From: Oceaniglobus roseus
Lineage (GTDB): Bacteria > Pseudomonadota > Alphaproteobacteria > Rhodobacterales > Rhodobacteraceae
Direction: 5' to 3'
Assembly (NCBI RefSeq): GCF_002869745.1
Contig: NZ_PNOS01000024.1
Location: 1-64,000 of the forward strand
DNA length: 64,000 nt
This document shows positions 1-8,512 of this stretch, one piece after another (position 1 is the stretch's first letter; each line of letters starts with the position of its first letter). A program made the translations under genes and the position numbers. A model generated the notes under the pieces. That model made no database searches and was not told where the DNA came from. It saw nothing but the letters and a program-made list of their open reading frames with translations.

Positions 1-898
1 GCATCGCCGCGGCCACGGCCGCCCCGAGTGCATCGGCGTCGGCGTTGGACGGCGGCGGCGGCCTCAGCGCGCCGCCCTGGTCCATCCGCGCGAAGGCCGC
101 CAGCCAGCGCGCGGTGGCGGCACGTTCCCGGTCCAGCCCGGCGGCGGCACGGTCGAGCGCCCGCGCGGCACCGGGATCGCCCCGGCGCAGCAGGTCCAGC
201 GCCGCCCGGTAGCGCGCCAGCGCGTCGGGGTTCCCGGCCGTGCTTGCGGTCAGATCCTCGGCCGCCCCGGTCAGCAGGTCCGCCGCCTCGGACGTGCCGA
301 CGGTATAGAGCATCTGCTCGGCCTCCCGGCGGTTCGCCACGCCCACCTTCACCGGCGCGCGGCCCGGGCTGGCGACGGCGGCCTCCCCGGCGGCTGCCAG
401 GACCGAACCCTGCGGGTTCGACAGCTCGACCGCGCCGTCGTAGACGGTCAGCCGCGTCAGCCCGCCGCCCTCCACCGCGAGCACCCAGTCGGTGCCGCGG
501 ATGCCCGCCGCCGCCGCGGGGGTGGTGACGGTGACATCCGAACGCCCCCGTGCCGCGCGGGCCCAGATCGTGCCGCGCCGCAGTTCCAGCTGTGCCGCCG
601 TCCCGACCGACTTAACCAGCAGTTCCGTCCGGGGGTGAAGCCGCATAACCGTGCCGTCCACGAACAGGATGCCGACCACGCCGTTCTCGCCGGTCACGAC
701 AAGGTCGCCCCCCAGGAGATCCTGCGCCAGGACCAGCGGGCGAAACTGCGGTTCGGCCACGAAGCGCACGCTTTCGCCGGAGACGCGCGAGACAACGGCG
801 CCGCTTTCGGGGCCGTTCCGCGGCACCGGCGCGTCCTCGGCGCGAAGGGCGGGCGCCAGGACCAGCGTCAGCGCCAGGGTGAGGGGGAACAGTCGCAT
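1..898 (-). CDS. FecR-domain periplasmic protein, 3' end beyond window
   Basis: The reading frame stays open from the ATG at 898 to the window edge (299 codons seen; the C-terminus is missing). Residues 1-20 are a signal peptide ending near an ALRAED cleavage site. Residues about 30-160 form a FecR-type domain: alternating hydrophobic strands, a segment reading FVDGTVMRLHPRTEL, and the characteristic AGIRGTDW motif near residue 135. After about residue 185 the protein becomes helical and Ala/Leu/Arg-rich, like the TPR-like tails of stand-alone FecR proteins. Stand-alone FecR proteins of this type are often found beside CHASE2 cyclase genes; what follows here lies outside the window. It starts one base after the stop of the small membrane protein gene at 900-1331, so the two are one transcription unit. 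A role as a FecA-sigma signal relay is unlikely, because no TonB receptor or sigma factor is adjacent in the visible part. Confidence 0.8.
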   Translation of the reverse strand, partial: MRLFPLTLALTLVLAPALRAEDAPVPRNGPESGAVVSRVSGESVRFVAEPQFRPLVLAQDLLGGDLVVTGENGVVGILFVDGTVMRLHPRTELLVKSVGTAAQLELRRGTIWARAARGRSDVTVTTPAAAAGIRGTDWVLAVEGGGLTRLTVYDGAVELSNPQGSVLAAAGEAAVASPGRAPVKVGVANRREAEQMLYTVGTSEAADLLTGAAEDLTASTAGNPDALARYRAALDLLRRGDPGAARALDRAAAGLDRERAATARWLAAFARMDQGGALRPPPPSNADADALGAAVAAAM

Positions 899-899
899 C

Positions 900-1331
900 T
901 CAGACCAGCGCGAAGCCGGCCGCGACCGACAGGATGTAGGCGGCAACCAGCCAGATCCCCAGCCTCACGGATCGGGCCTTCAGCCGGTAGATGTCGTGCA
1001 ACGCCGCGATCGGTTCGATGGCGTCGAAGGTATAGTCCTCCTGCTGCAACCGCGTGGCGACCTCGCGGCCGGACAGGCCGGTGTCGAAGAGCCCGCGCGT
1101 GGTGCGCCGCCCTCGCCGCGGCATCAGGCAATAGACGAAGGCGAGAGTCGCCCCGGCCACGCAGATCCCGTCGACGATCCGGAACCACTGCGCCATGCCG
1201 CCGGCATCGAACCGGCTGAGGACGGGCGGCATGGTGATGGCGAGGAAGGCGAGGAAGATCTGGGATTTCGTGTCCAGCGCCCGCAGCGCGCCTTCGTAGA
1301 GTTTCAGGACGGAGTCGTGTTGCGATGACAT
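900..1331 (-). CDS. Small membrane protein resembling Pycsar effectors (PycTM/DUF5706-like)
   Basis: 143 residues from the ATG at 1331; longer upstream starts would add an Arg/Pro-rich stretch with no resemblance to the family, so they were not used. The N-terminal part (LYEGALRALDTKSQIFLAF) followed by two hydrophobic segments, a loop containing paired Arg residues, and two C-terminal hydrophobic segments (about 118-143) match the arrangement of the PycTM family, in which a conserved Asp-x-Lys lies just before the first membrane helix. In that family the protein forms membrane pores when a cyclase makes cCMP or cUMP after phage infection. Here the downstream partner is a FecR-domain protein and no cyclase is visible, though one could follow beyond position 1. 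Assignment rests on pattern resemblance only; a housekeeping membrane protein is the alternative. Confidence 0.5.
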   Translation of the reverse strand: MSSQHDSVLKLYEGALRALDTKSQIFLAFLAITMPPVLSRFDAGGMAQWFRIVDGICVAGATLAFVYCLMPRRGRRTTRGLFDTGLSGREVATRLQQEDYTFDAIEPIAALHDIYRLKARSVRLGIWLVAAYILSVAAGFALV

Positions 1332-1401
1332 GGGAGAACCGATCGGGCGTCTTCGAGAGGAGGAGCGGCCGCGGGGCCGATGCGCCCCGCGGCCAGGGCC
1401 A

Positions 1402-1890
1402 TCAGGCCGGCGGGAAGGCAAGGGTCAGGTACGGGGCCGGGGCCTTCTCGCCCGGGGCGACCGGGGCCGGCACGGCGTTCTCGATGGCGGGCAGGGTCTT
1501 GATGTACTGCGCGATGGCGTCCGCGTCCTCGTCGGTCAGCGCGGCATAGAACCGCCAGGGCATCATCGGCGCCAGTTCCCGTCCGTCTGGCCGGGTGCCG
1601 GTCCTGAGCGCGGTCACGATGTCCGACACGCTCCAGTCGCGCAGCCCGGTTTCGGCGCCGGTCAGGTTGGGCGCCCAGAAGATGCCGAGGCCCGGGATCT
1701 CGAACCCCATGCCGCCGGACATGGCCTTGCTCATGTCGAGGGCCCCGTCGGCAGTGCGCGGCGAATGGCAGTCGGCGCAGCCGATGACACCGACAAGATA
1801 TTCCCCCCGCGCGACCGAATCCTCGGCCAGCACCGACGATGCGGAAAGCGCGATGGCGGCGGCGAGCGCCGCACGGATCAACGAAGTCAT
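1402..1890 (-). CDS. Secreted class I c-type cytochrome
   Basis: 162 residues. The start at 1890 is chosen because a GGAG ribosome-binding site precedes it and it opens directly into a signal peptide (residues 1-22, ending SSVLAED). The heme motif CADCH is at residues 38-42. A Met pair near 109-110 (APMMPWRFY) is the likely source of the sixth heme ligand, followed by the usual C-terminal helix (DEDADAIAQYIKTLP). The size and the GEYLVGVIGCADCHSPR layout match the mono-heme cytochromes that accompany periplasmic alcohol, aldehyde or sugar dehydrogenases. No such dehydrogenase is next to it, so its electron donor is unknown. The C-terminal tail is Pro/Ala-rich and may be a flexible linker. Confidence 0.85.
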   Translation of the reverse strand: MTSLIRAALAAAIALSASSVLAEDSVARGEYLVGVIGCADCHSPRTADGALDMSKAMSGGMGFEIPGLGIFWAPNLTGAETGLRDWSVSDIVTALRTGTRPDGRELAPMMPWRFYAALTDEDADAIAQYIKTLPAIENAVPAPVAPGEKAPAPYLTLAFPPA

Positions 1891-2459
1891 GAAATTCTCC
1901 CTCAATGCAATCGGTCGCGGCATGATGCCGCGAGGCAGAGGAAGTAGCCTCGATACGGCCACGGTCGCGCAGAAAATCGACAGCGGCTTGTCGCTATCCG
2001 GACAGCGCAAGCGTCGCTCCGTCGGAAATTTCCGGTTCCCGGCGGTTCGGGGCCGGGGCGCCGTGCAGCGGTCCGCGGACTTTCCGGACATCCGGAGAAA
2101 ACTGGTGTCCCGGGTCGCACGGATCCAGATGCAGATGTCGATCACATAACTCTCACTATGCGAGTGTTCGGCGCCGCGATGTCGGGTCGATGAGGTCAAC
2201 CTGTTCTCCGACCCGATGCGCGCGCCGGCGCGCCCTTGCCGTCGCAAGCAGCGCAGATGAACCGGTGGCCGCTTGGGCGGGCCTTGCGGAATCGGCAAGA
2301 GGCTGACCCGATTGACTATAATCCCGTTCCGGCAATACAGTGCGACGGCTGTGGCAACACATTGCCCGCCACTTCCGGGCCTCCGGCCGAGATCGCTTGA
2401 AGTTTCGGCAGCGTGCGGGCGGAATATCCATGGCGTCATCGCCATCAAGGGAGGAATTC
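1891..2459. other. Divergent intergenic region (569 bases)
   Basis: This lies between the cytochrome gene (minus) and the TRAP receptor gene (plus). Several reading frames cross it but none has a ribosome-binding site, family resemblance or the composition of the flanking genes. It should hold the promoters of both neighbours. Confidence 0.6.
2312..2341 (+). promoter_or_regulatory. Candidate promoter for the TAXI-TRAP operon
   Basis: TTGACT at 2312-2317 and TACAGT at 2336-2341 are separated by 18 bases, a fair sigma-70 type match about 120 bases before the receptor gene. A TATAAT overlaps the first box at 2317-2322 but has no good partner upstream. Sequence match only. Confidence 0.35.
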
Positions 2460-3416
2460 ATGAGCTATTTCACCGCCGCACTGCGCGGCGCACTCGTCGT
2501 GTCCGTCATCGGCCTCGCCGCTCCGGCTGCCCACGCGCAGAACTTCATCAACGTCCTGACCGGGGGCACCTCCGGCGTCTACTATCCGCTGGGTGTCGGC
2601 CTTTCGAACATCTACGGCGAGAACATCGAGGGCGTCCGCACCCAGGTGCAGTCGACCAAGGCGTCGGTCGAGAACCTGAACCTGCTCCAGCAGGGGCGCG
2701 GCGAGATCGCCTTCGCGCTCGGCGACAGCGTCGCGGCTGCCTGGAAGGGCGACAAGGAAGCCGGCTTCCCCGAGAAGCTGGACAAGCTGCGCGGCATCGC
2801 CGGGATCTATCCGAACTTCATCCAGCTCGTCGCGCTCAAGGACAGCGGCGCGACCACGCTGGCAGACCTGCCCGGCATGGCCGTGTCGGTGGGCGCCCCG
2901 GCATCGGGTACCGAGCTGAACGCGCGCGCCATCCTCGGCGCGGCGGGCATGTCCTATGACGACCTCGGCAAGACCGAATACCTTCCCTTCGCGGAGTCGG
3001 TCGAGCTGATGAAGAACCGCCAGCTGGACGCGACGCTGCAGTCGGCCGGCCTTGGCGTGGCCTCGATCCGCGACCTGTCGACCTCGGTGCCGATCACGGT
3101 GCTCTCGATCCCGGCGGAGATCGCGGAGAAGCTCGGCGCGCCCTACCAGGCCGCGACCATCCCCGGCGGCACCTACGACGGCCAGGATGCGGACGTTCCG
3201 ACCATCGCGATCTCGAACTACCTGATCACCCATGCCGACGTGTCGGACGAGGTGGCCTACCAGATGACCAAGCTGCTGTTCGAGAACATCGAGACGCTGA
3301 CCTCGTCGCACCAGGCGGCGGCGCAGATCTCGCTGGAGAAGGCGCTGGACGGTATGCCCGTGCCGCTGCACCCGGGAGCGGAACGCTTCTATCGGGAAAA
3401 GGGCATGATCAAGTGA
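2460..3416 (+). CDS. TAXI-family TRAP transporter solute-binding protein
   Basis: 318 residues. The ATG at 2460 is preceded by GGGAGG at 2449-2454 and opens a signal peptide (residues 1-26, ending AAHAQN). The mature protein begins with FINVLTGGTSGVYYPLG, the signature start of the TAXI (TRAP-associated extracytoplasmic immunogenic) receptors. Internal segments such as GAPASGTELNARAIL and a C-terminal PLHPGAERFYREKG are also typical. Family members bind carboxylates such as glutamate or other small organic acids in the periplasm and deliver them to a fused TRAP permease, which follows at 3489. The ligand cannot be read from the sequence. A GC hairpin separates this gene from the permease gene. 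Confidence 0.93.
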   Translation: MSYFTAALRGALVVSVIGLAAPAAHAQNFINVLTGGTSGVYYPLGVGLSNIYGENIEGVRTQVQSTKASVENLNLLQQGRGEIAFALGDSVAAAWKGDKEAGFPEKLDKLRGIAGIYPNFIQLVALKDSGATTLADLPGMAVSVGAPASGTELNARAILGAAGMSYDDLGKTEYLPFAESVELMKNRQLDATLQSAGLGVASIRDLSTSVPITVLSIPAEIAEKLGAPYQAATIPGGTYDGQDADVPTIAISNYLITHADVSDEVAYQMTKLLFENIETLTSSHQAAAQISLEKALDGMPVPLHPGAERFYREKGMIK

Positions 3417-3432
3417 TCTGACCCGTACCGAA

Positions 3433-3458
3433 GCCGCGCGCCACGTCCGGCGCGCGGC
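3433..3458 (+). terminator. Intercistronic GC hairpin after TAXI receptor gene
   Basis: Arms GCCGCGCGCC (3433-3442) and GGCGCGCGGC (3449-3458) pair perfectly over 10 bases around a six-base loop. There is no T-run, so it is more likely an attenuator or mRNA-stabilising element than a full terminator. It would allow more receptor than permease to be made. Confidence 0.7.
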
Positions 3459-3488
3459 AAGGCGTTCACGACCATCCCGGAGATCGAC

Positions 3489-5564
3489 ATGACCCACGAA
3501 GCCGAGCCGCCGGTCCCGGCGGAAAGCCATGGCGTGAGCTTCCCCGCCGGTCCCGCCGGACAGGCCCTGTTCTGGCTCGCCGTCGCGTTTTCCCTGTTCC
3601 AGATCGCCACCGCCGCGCATCTGATCGACATGCCGAGCCAGATCGTCCGCGCGATCCATGTCGGCTTCCTGCTGGCGCTGACCTTCCCGCTCATCGCCTA
3701 TGCCAAGGGGGGCGGCACCGTCCTTCGCTCGATCGGCTGGGGCCTGGCCGCGCTCGGCGTCCTCGTCGCCGCCTATCAGTGGGTCGAGTACCGCGACCTG
3801 ATCCTGCGGGCCGGGCGGCCGACGTCGCTCGACATCGCCGTGGGCGTGGTGGCGCTGGCCACGGTCTTCGCGGCGGGCTACGCGATGATGGGCATCGCGC
3901 TGCCGATCATCTCCGGCTTCTTCCTGCTCTACTGCCTGTTCGGCGAACACCTGCCTTTCCCGCTGAACCATCGCGGCTATGCCTTCGAGCAGGTGATCGA
4001 CCACATGGCCTACGGGACCGAGGGCATCTACGGCATCCCGATCTATGTCTCCTCGACCTACATCTTCCTGTTCATCCTCTTCGGCTCGTTCCTCGAACGC
4101 GCCGGCATGATCCAGCTTTTCACCGATGTCTCCATGGGGCTGTTCGGCCATCGCCAGGGTGGCGCCGCCAAGGTGGCGGTGGTGTCTTCGGGACTGATGG
4201 GCACGATCTCGGGCTCGGGGGTGGCGAATGTCGTCACCACCGGCCAGTTCACCATTCCCCTGATGAAACGCTTCGGCTATCGCGCCGCCTTCGCGGGCGG
4301 GGTCGAATCGACCGCCTCGATGGGCGGCCAGATCATGCCGCCGGTGATGGGCGCAGTTGCCTTCATCATGGCCGAGACGCTCGACGTGCCCTACCTCGAG
4401 ATCGTCAAGGCCGCGCTGATCCCCGCCATCCTCTACTTCGCCTCGGCCTTCTGGATCGTGCACCTGGAGGCGGGCAAGTATTCGCTCCGCGGCCTCCCGA
4501 AGGAAGATCTTCCCTCCCCGCTGCAGGCCGTGAAGAAGGGCTGGATGCTGCTGGTGCCGCTCGGGGTGCTGGTCTATCTCCTGTTCGGCGGCTACACGCC
4601 GCTTTTCGCGGGGACGGTGGGGCTGGGGCTGACGGTGCTGCTGATCCTCGGCGGTTCGATCGTGCTGGGCCTGCCCTCCGCGGCGCTGCGCACGATCTTC
4701 TGGATCGCGCTCGGCCTCGTCACCGCGGCCTTCCTGCAGTTCGGCACCAACGTCCTGTTCGCCGCCGTCGGCGCGCTGATCCTGTGGTGCGCCCTCTCGC
4801 GCGGCGGCCGCGCCACGCTGGGCCTCATCCGCGACAGCCTGGCCGAAGGCGCGCGCACCGCGCTTCCGGTGGGGGTGGCCTGCGCGCTTGTCGGCGTCAT
4901 CATCGGCACCATGACCCTGACCGGGGCGGCCAACACCTTCGGGCAGTTCATCGTCTCCATCGGACAGCAAAGCCTGTTCCTCTCGCTGATCCTGACGATG
5001 ATCACCTGCATCTTCCTGGGAATGGGGATCCCGACGATCCCCAACTACATCATCACCTCCTCCATCGCGGGGCCGGCCCTGCTGGATCTCGGGGTGCCGC
5101 TGATCGTCAGCCACATGTTCGTCTTCTACTTCGGCATCCTCGCCGACCTGACCCCGCCCGTTGCGCTGGCCTGCTTCGCCGCGGCACCGATCGCGAAGGC
5201 CAACGGTCTCAGGATCTCGATGGAGGCGATCAAGGTCGCCGCGGCGGGCTTCGTGATCCCGTTCATGGCTGTCTACACGCCGGTCCTGATGCTTCAGCCG
5301 GGCGGCCCGCTGGCGGATGCCATCGGCTTCTGGCCCGCGGTCGTCTATGTCGTCCTCAAGACCGCGCTGTCCATCGTGCTCTGGGGCATCGCCGTGATCG
5401 GCTGGCTGGGGCGGCCGCTCGGCTGGCCGCTCCGGGCCATCGCGATGGTCGCGGCCTTCACCCTCATCGCGTCGCTGTCGTTGACGGACGAGATTGGCTT
5501 CGCCCTGGCGGCGCTGACCTTCGGCCTGGTCTGGTTCAAGGGACGCAAGGCGGCCAGCGCTTGA
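3489..5564 (+). CDS. TAXI-type TRAP transporter fused permease (DctQ-DctM fusion)
   Basis: 691 residues, strongly hydrophobic with many membrane helices, in the size range of 4TM/12TM fused TRAP permeases. The N-terminal 100 or so residues hold four hydrophobic segments equivalent to the small DctQ subunit. The large part carries DctM-like motifs, including GTISGSGVANVVTTGQFTIP and ESTASMGGQIMPPVMGAVAF near residues 240-290, and GMGIPTIPNYIITSSIAGPAL near 510. It uses an ion gradient rather than ATP. It works with the receptor encoded at 2460 and the DUF1850 protein at 5561, whose TTG start overlaps this stop codon. Confidence 0.94.
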   Translation: MTHEAEPPVPAESHGVSFPAGPAGQALFWLAVAFSLFQIATAAHLIDMPSQIVRAIHVGFLLALTFPLIAYAKGGGTVLRSIGWGLAALGVLVAAYQWVEYRDLILRAGRPTSLDIAVGVVALATVFAAGYAMMGIALPIISGFFLLYCLFGEHLPFPLNHRGYAFEQVIDHMAYGTEGIYGIPIYVSSTYIFLFILFGSFLERAGMIQLFTDVSMGLFGHRQGGAAKVAVVSSGLMGTISGSGVANVVTTGQFTIPLMKRFGYRAAFAGGVESTASMGGQIMPPVMGAVAFIMAETLDVPYLEIVKAALIPAILYFASAFWIVHLEAGKYSLRGLPKEDLPSPLQAVKKGWMLLVPLGVLVYLLFGGYTPLFAGTVGLGLTVLLILGGSIVLGLPSAALRTIFWIALGLVTAAFLQFGTNVLFAAVGALILWCALSRGGRATLGLIRDSLAEGARTALPVGVACALVGVIIGTMTLTGAANTFGQFIVSIGQQSLFLSLILTMITCIFLGMGIPTIPNYIITSSIAGPALLDLGVPLIVSHMFVFYFGILADLTPPVALACFAAAPIAKANGLRISMEAIKVAAAGFVIPFMAVYTPVLMLQPGGPLADAIGFWPAVVYVVLKTALSIVLWGIAVIGWLGRPLGWPLRAIAMVAAFTLIASLSLTDEIGFALAALTFGLVWFKGRKAASA

Positions 5565-5956
5565 GCGCCGCCTGCCTTGCCGTGGGTGCCGTCACGCTGA
5601 TGCTGGCGGCGCCCGACTTCACCCTGTCCTGGACGCATTCGGTCGAGCGGATCGAGTGGCGCGAGACGTGGCATGTCGTCCCCGACGCGCTGCGCCTGTC
5701 GCGGGCCGAGGTGCGTGGCTCGGGCGCAGGGATGGAGCCCGGGCCGGACGCGCGGCTGGAGGACGGATGGTGGGTATCCGAGCCCGACCTGACGGTGCCC
5801 GCGCTGACCCTGGCGGCCTCCGGGGCGACCGGCGGGGGCTGGCGGCTCTGCGCCGACGGCAGGTGCCGGGAACTTGGCGCGCAGCCGGGCGCGCCGGTCG
5901 TCATCACGCCTTGTGCCGGGGATCCTCCGGCTGCTGCGCCGGACATCGCAGGCTAG
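5561..5956 (+). CDS. DUF1850 protein of TAXI-TRAP operons
   Basis: 131 residues from a TTG at 5561 that overlaps the stop of the permease gene, which implies translational coupling. The N-terminus is a short hydrophobic stretch (ACLAVGAVTLMLAA) suited to export or membrane anchoring. It is followed by the family signature FTLSWTHSVERIEWRETW at about residues 18-35, then a glycine-rich region (ARLEDGWWVSE). DUF1850 proteins are found almost only beside TAXI receptors and fused TRAP permeases; their role is not established. An ATG at 5600 or a GTG at 5582 could be the true start, but either would remove most of the hydrophobic N-terminus. Confidence 0.85.
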   Translation: MSAACLAVGAVTLMLAAPDFTLSWTHSVERIEWRETWHVVPDALRLSRAEVRGSGAGMEPGPDARLEDGWWVSEPDLTVPALTLAASGATGGGWRLCADGRCRELGAQPGAPVVITPCAGDPPAAAPDIAG

Positions 5957-6142
5957 GGCGATCGGGCCGCCGCGTCCCGTGTTCCCTGCCCCTGTTCGCA
6001 AGGCCCGTGGCGGCGGCGTGGGGCGAAGGGCGGTTCCATCATCGCCTCCGCTTAACAAATGTTACCTGAACCTCAACGGCCAGCCGCTGTTGATAGGGCA
6101 TGACGGCATGCCGAACGGCAGCCACCACCCTGGAGACGACGG

Positions 6143-7588
6143 ATGTCCGGACTGGACGGGCGAGGTGTGTTCCTCGCGACCATTTCGCTTGCGCTGCTGG
6201 CGCCCGCCTGGATGGTGGTGCCCCTCGTCCTGATCGCGGCGGCCCAGATCGGCCTCGGCGCGCTGAACCTGACGGCCTGCCTGTCGCGTCGTCCGACCCG
6301 TCCGGCATCCGAGGCGAAAGGTGGGCAGGACATCTTCTTTTCGGTCCATCTCGCCATCCATGACGAACCGCCCGCCCTGGTGGCCCGGACGCTTCGCGCC
6401 CTCGCCGGGCAGGTCGGCGCCCCCGGGTTCGAGGTGATCGTCCTCGACAACAACACGGCCGATGTCGCCCGCTGGCAGCCTGTGGAGGCGCTGTGCCGCG
6501 CGCATGGATCCGCCTTCCGGTTCTATCACGAGGACGATGTGAAGGGGGCGAAGGCCGGCGCCCTCAACATCGCGCTGGCCCGGAGCCATCCGCGGGCGAC
6601 CCACGTTGTCGTCATCGACGCCGATTACGAGGTCGAGCGCGATTTCCTGGCCGTCGCGGCAAGCGAACTGCACCGGCGGGACGACGACTTCCTGCAATTC
6701 CCGCAGGCCTATCGCGAGGATACCGGCAGAGCCGCGGGCATTTCCCTGGAGCTGGCCGACTATTTCCTCCGCCATGCCCGCCACGCGGATGTCGCCGGTG
6801 CGATGCTGCTGACCGGTACGCTCAGCGTCATCCGGCGCGGCGCCCTCGAAAGGGTCGGCGGCTGGAACGGCGACAGCGTCACCGAGGATGCCGATCTCGG
6901 CGTCCGGCTGCGCCGTTCCGGTTTCACGGGACGGTTCGTCGATCGCGTGGCCGGACGGGGGATCCTGCCGCTCGACCTGGCGGGGCTGTGCCTGCAGCGC
7001 TATCGCTGGGCCTCGGGCAACCTCCAGACGGCCCTTGGCGGGCTCGGCGGCCTCGCGCCGCGCACCGCCTTCAGGGTCTTCTCGCAACTCACCGCCTGGG
7101 CCAACCTTGCCCTCCCGCTCGCGGCGGGCCTGATCGGAGGCGGCGCCGCGCTGGCCTTCGGCATCGACCCCGGTTCGGCCGCGACGCTGACCGCAGTCTG
7201 CGGGCTGGGCCTGGTCGGCGTGGGCCTGTCCGCCTGCCTGCCCATGATCCTCGCGGCGCTCCTGCAGGGCCGTCCGCCGACGCGGGTCCTGACGGACGCC
7301 CTTGCCGCCCGTGTGGCACTGATCCTGCCCTCGGCCCTTGGCACCGTCGATGCGCTTCTCGGCCGGGCCGACAGCTTCCGGCGCACGGCCAAGGATGCCG
7401 CCGACGCGTCCGACCGGATCGACCCGGCCATTCCGGCACTTGCCGCAGCCGGGCTTGCCCTCGTCGTCGCGGCGCCCCTCGACTGGGCCGGGATCACGGG
7501 CGCGACGCTCCTGATCCTTCCCCTGCCGCTCTCCCTCGCCACGCGCTCCGGTCTCTCCGCGTACCGCGCCGCTCTTCGCCCTGACTAG
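6143..7588 (+). CDS. Membrane processive glycosyltransferase, family 2
   Basis: 481 residues. One or two membrane helices (about 10-47) precede a cytosolic GT-A domain carrying all motifs of processive family 2 enzymes such as cellulose, chitin and poly-GlcNAc synthases: DNN near 102, DAD at 159-161, TEDAD at 247-251 and QRYRW at 285-289. Further membrane helices follow at about 310-330, 345-385 and 435-475. Such enzymes polymerise a UDP-sugar and extrude the product through the membrane. The sugar cannot be determined here. It is the first gene of a co-directional run to 15036 that includes three more glycosyltransferases, a deacetylase and a methyltransferase, suggesting a modified surface or secreted glycan. 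No BcsB, BcsZ or PilZ partner is present. Confidence 0.88.
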   Translation: MSGLDGRGVFLATISLALLAPAWMVVPLVLIAAAQIGLGALNLTACLSRRPTRPASEAKGGQDIFFSVHLAIHDEPPALVARTLRALAGQVGAPGFEVIVLDNNTADVARWQPVEALCRAHGSAFRFYHEDDVKGAKAGALNIALARSHPRATHVVVIDADYEVERDFLAVAASELHRRDDDFLQFPQAYREDTGRAAGISLELADYFLRHARHADVAGAMLLTGTLSVIRRGALERVGGWNGDSVTEDADLGVRLRRSGFTGRFVDRVAGRGILPLDLAGLCLQRYRWASGNLQTALGGLGGLAPRTAFRVFSQLTAWANLALPLAAGLIGGGAALAFGIDPGSAATLTAVCGLGLVGVGLSACLPMILAALLQGRPPTRVLTDALAARVALILPSALGTVDALLGRADSFRRTAKDAADASDRIDPAIPALAAAGLALVVAAPLDWAGITGATLLILPLPLSLATRSGLSAYRAALRPD

Positions 7589-7597
7589 GAGGCCATC

Positions 7598-8512
7598 ATG
7601 GATCCCAGCGTCACGATCGTCATCCCCACCTACAACCGCGCCGAAGTTCTGCCCCAGGCCATCGAAGCCGCCCTCGGCCAGTCGCACGCGCGGACCACCG
7701 TGATGGTGGTCGACGACGGCTCCACCGACCGCACCGCCGAGGTCGTCGGTCGCTACGAAGACCATCCCCGGTTCGTCGGCGTGCGGCTTGCCCGGAATGC
7801 CGGCACGGCGCAGGCCAAGAACGTGGGCATCGCCCTGTCGTGCGCGGACGCGATCACGTTTCACGATTCCGACGACGTGCCGCATCGCGACAAGGTCCTG
7901 CGGCAGGCCCGTGTCATGGGCCAGCCGGGCATCAGCGCCCACCCCTGCCTGAACTGGGCGCTTTCGGGCCGCACGCCGGGATCGGAGGTGCAGCTTGGCG
8001 GTGTGCTGAGCCACCACGAGTTGATCCTGCCCGATGGCGAGCGGGTCGAGATCCGCCGCACGCTGAGCCTGGTCGACGACTTCTTCCCGAACCTGCAGAT
8101 GGCGGCGGGCGTGCCGGGGGACTGGACCCATGTCAATTCGGGGCTGTTCCACCGTTCGGTCTTCGACCGGCTCGGCGGATTCTCGGACTGCATCGAGGAG
8201 GACCGCGAGTTCCGCAACCGGCTGATCATGGGCGGAGAGGTGCTCTGGGTGATCCCCGAGATCCTGCTGACCAAGATCGAAAGCGCCGACGGTCTGACCC
8301 GGCAGGCCGAGACAGACTATGACAGCGCGCGCCGCAAGCGGGATCGCGCGCGGGTCTGGGACGCGGTCGGCCGCTGGTTCGCCACACGCGAGGTCGAGCC
8401 GGTGCCGATCGACCTGACCGGCATCCGGATCCGCGACTGCAGCAATCCCGCGCTCTGCGATGCGGAGGCATTGGCCAGGCTCACGTCGGCCGACGTGGAG
8501 CAGGTCGCGTGA
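7598..8512 (+). CDS. Glycosyltransferase family 2
   Basis: 304 residues with a GT-A fold start (SVTIVIPTYNRAEVLPQAIEAAL) and the VVDDGSTDRT motif near residues 41-50. The second acidic site is HDSDDVPH near residue 90. The C-terminal part (IEEDREFRNRLIMGGEV) resembles the acceptor-side acidic motif of non-processive enzymes. There is no membrane segment, so it should act on the cytosolic face. It starts nine bases after the preceding gene, and its TGA overlaps the GTG start of the next, so the glycosyltransferases are co-translated. Donor and acceptor are unknown. Confidence 0.88.
   Translation: MDPSVTIVIPTYNRAEVLPQAIEAALGQSHARTTVMVVDDGSTDRTAEVVGRYEDHPRFVGVRLARNAGTAQAKNVGIALSCADAITFHDSDDVPHRDKVLRQARVMGQPGISAHPCLNWALSGRTPGSEVQLGGVLSHHELILPDGERVEIRRTLSLVDDFFPNLQMAAGVPGDWTHVNSGLFHRSVFDRLGGFSDCIEEDREFRNRLIMGGEVLWVIPEILLTKIESADGLTRQAETDYDSARRKRDRARVWDAVGRWFATREVEPVPIDLTGIRIRDCSNPALCDAEALARLTSADVEQVA

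Noticed and set aside
2445-5114. Long open frame on the minus strand opposite the TRAP genes
   Set aside because: It has very high Arg/Asp/Gln/His content and no family resemblance, and lies fully opposite well-supported TRAP genes. GC-rich DNA gives such antisense frames.
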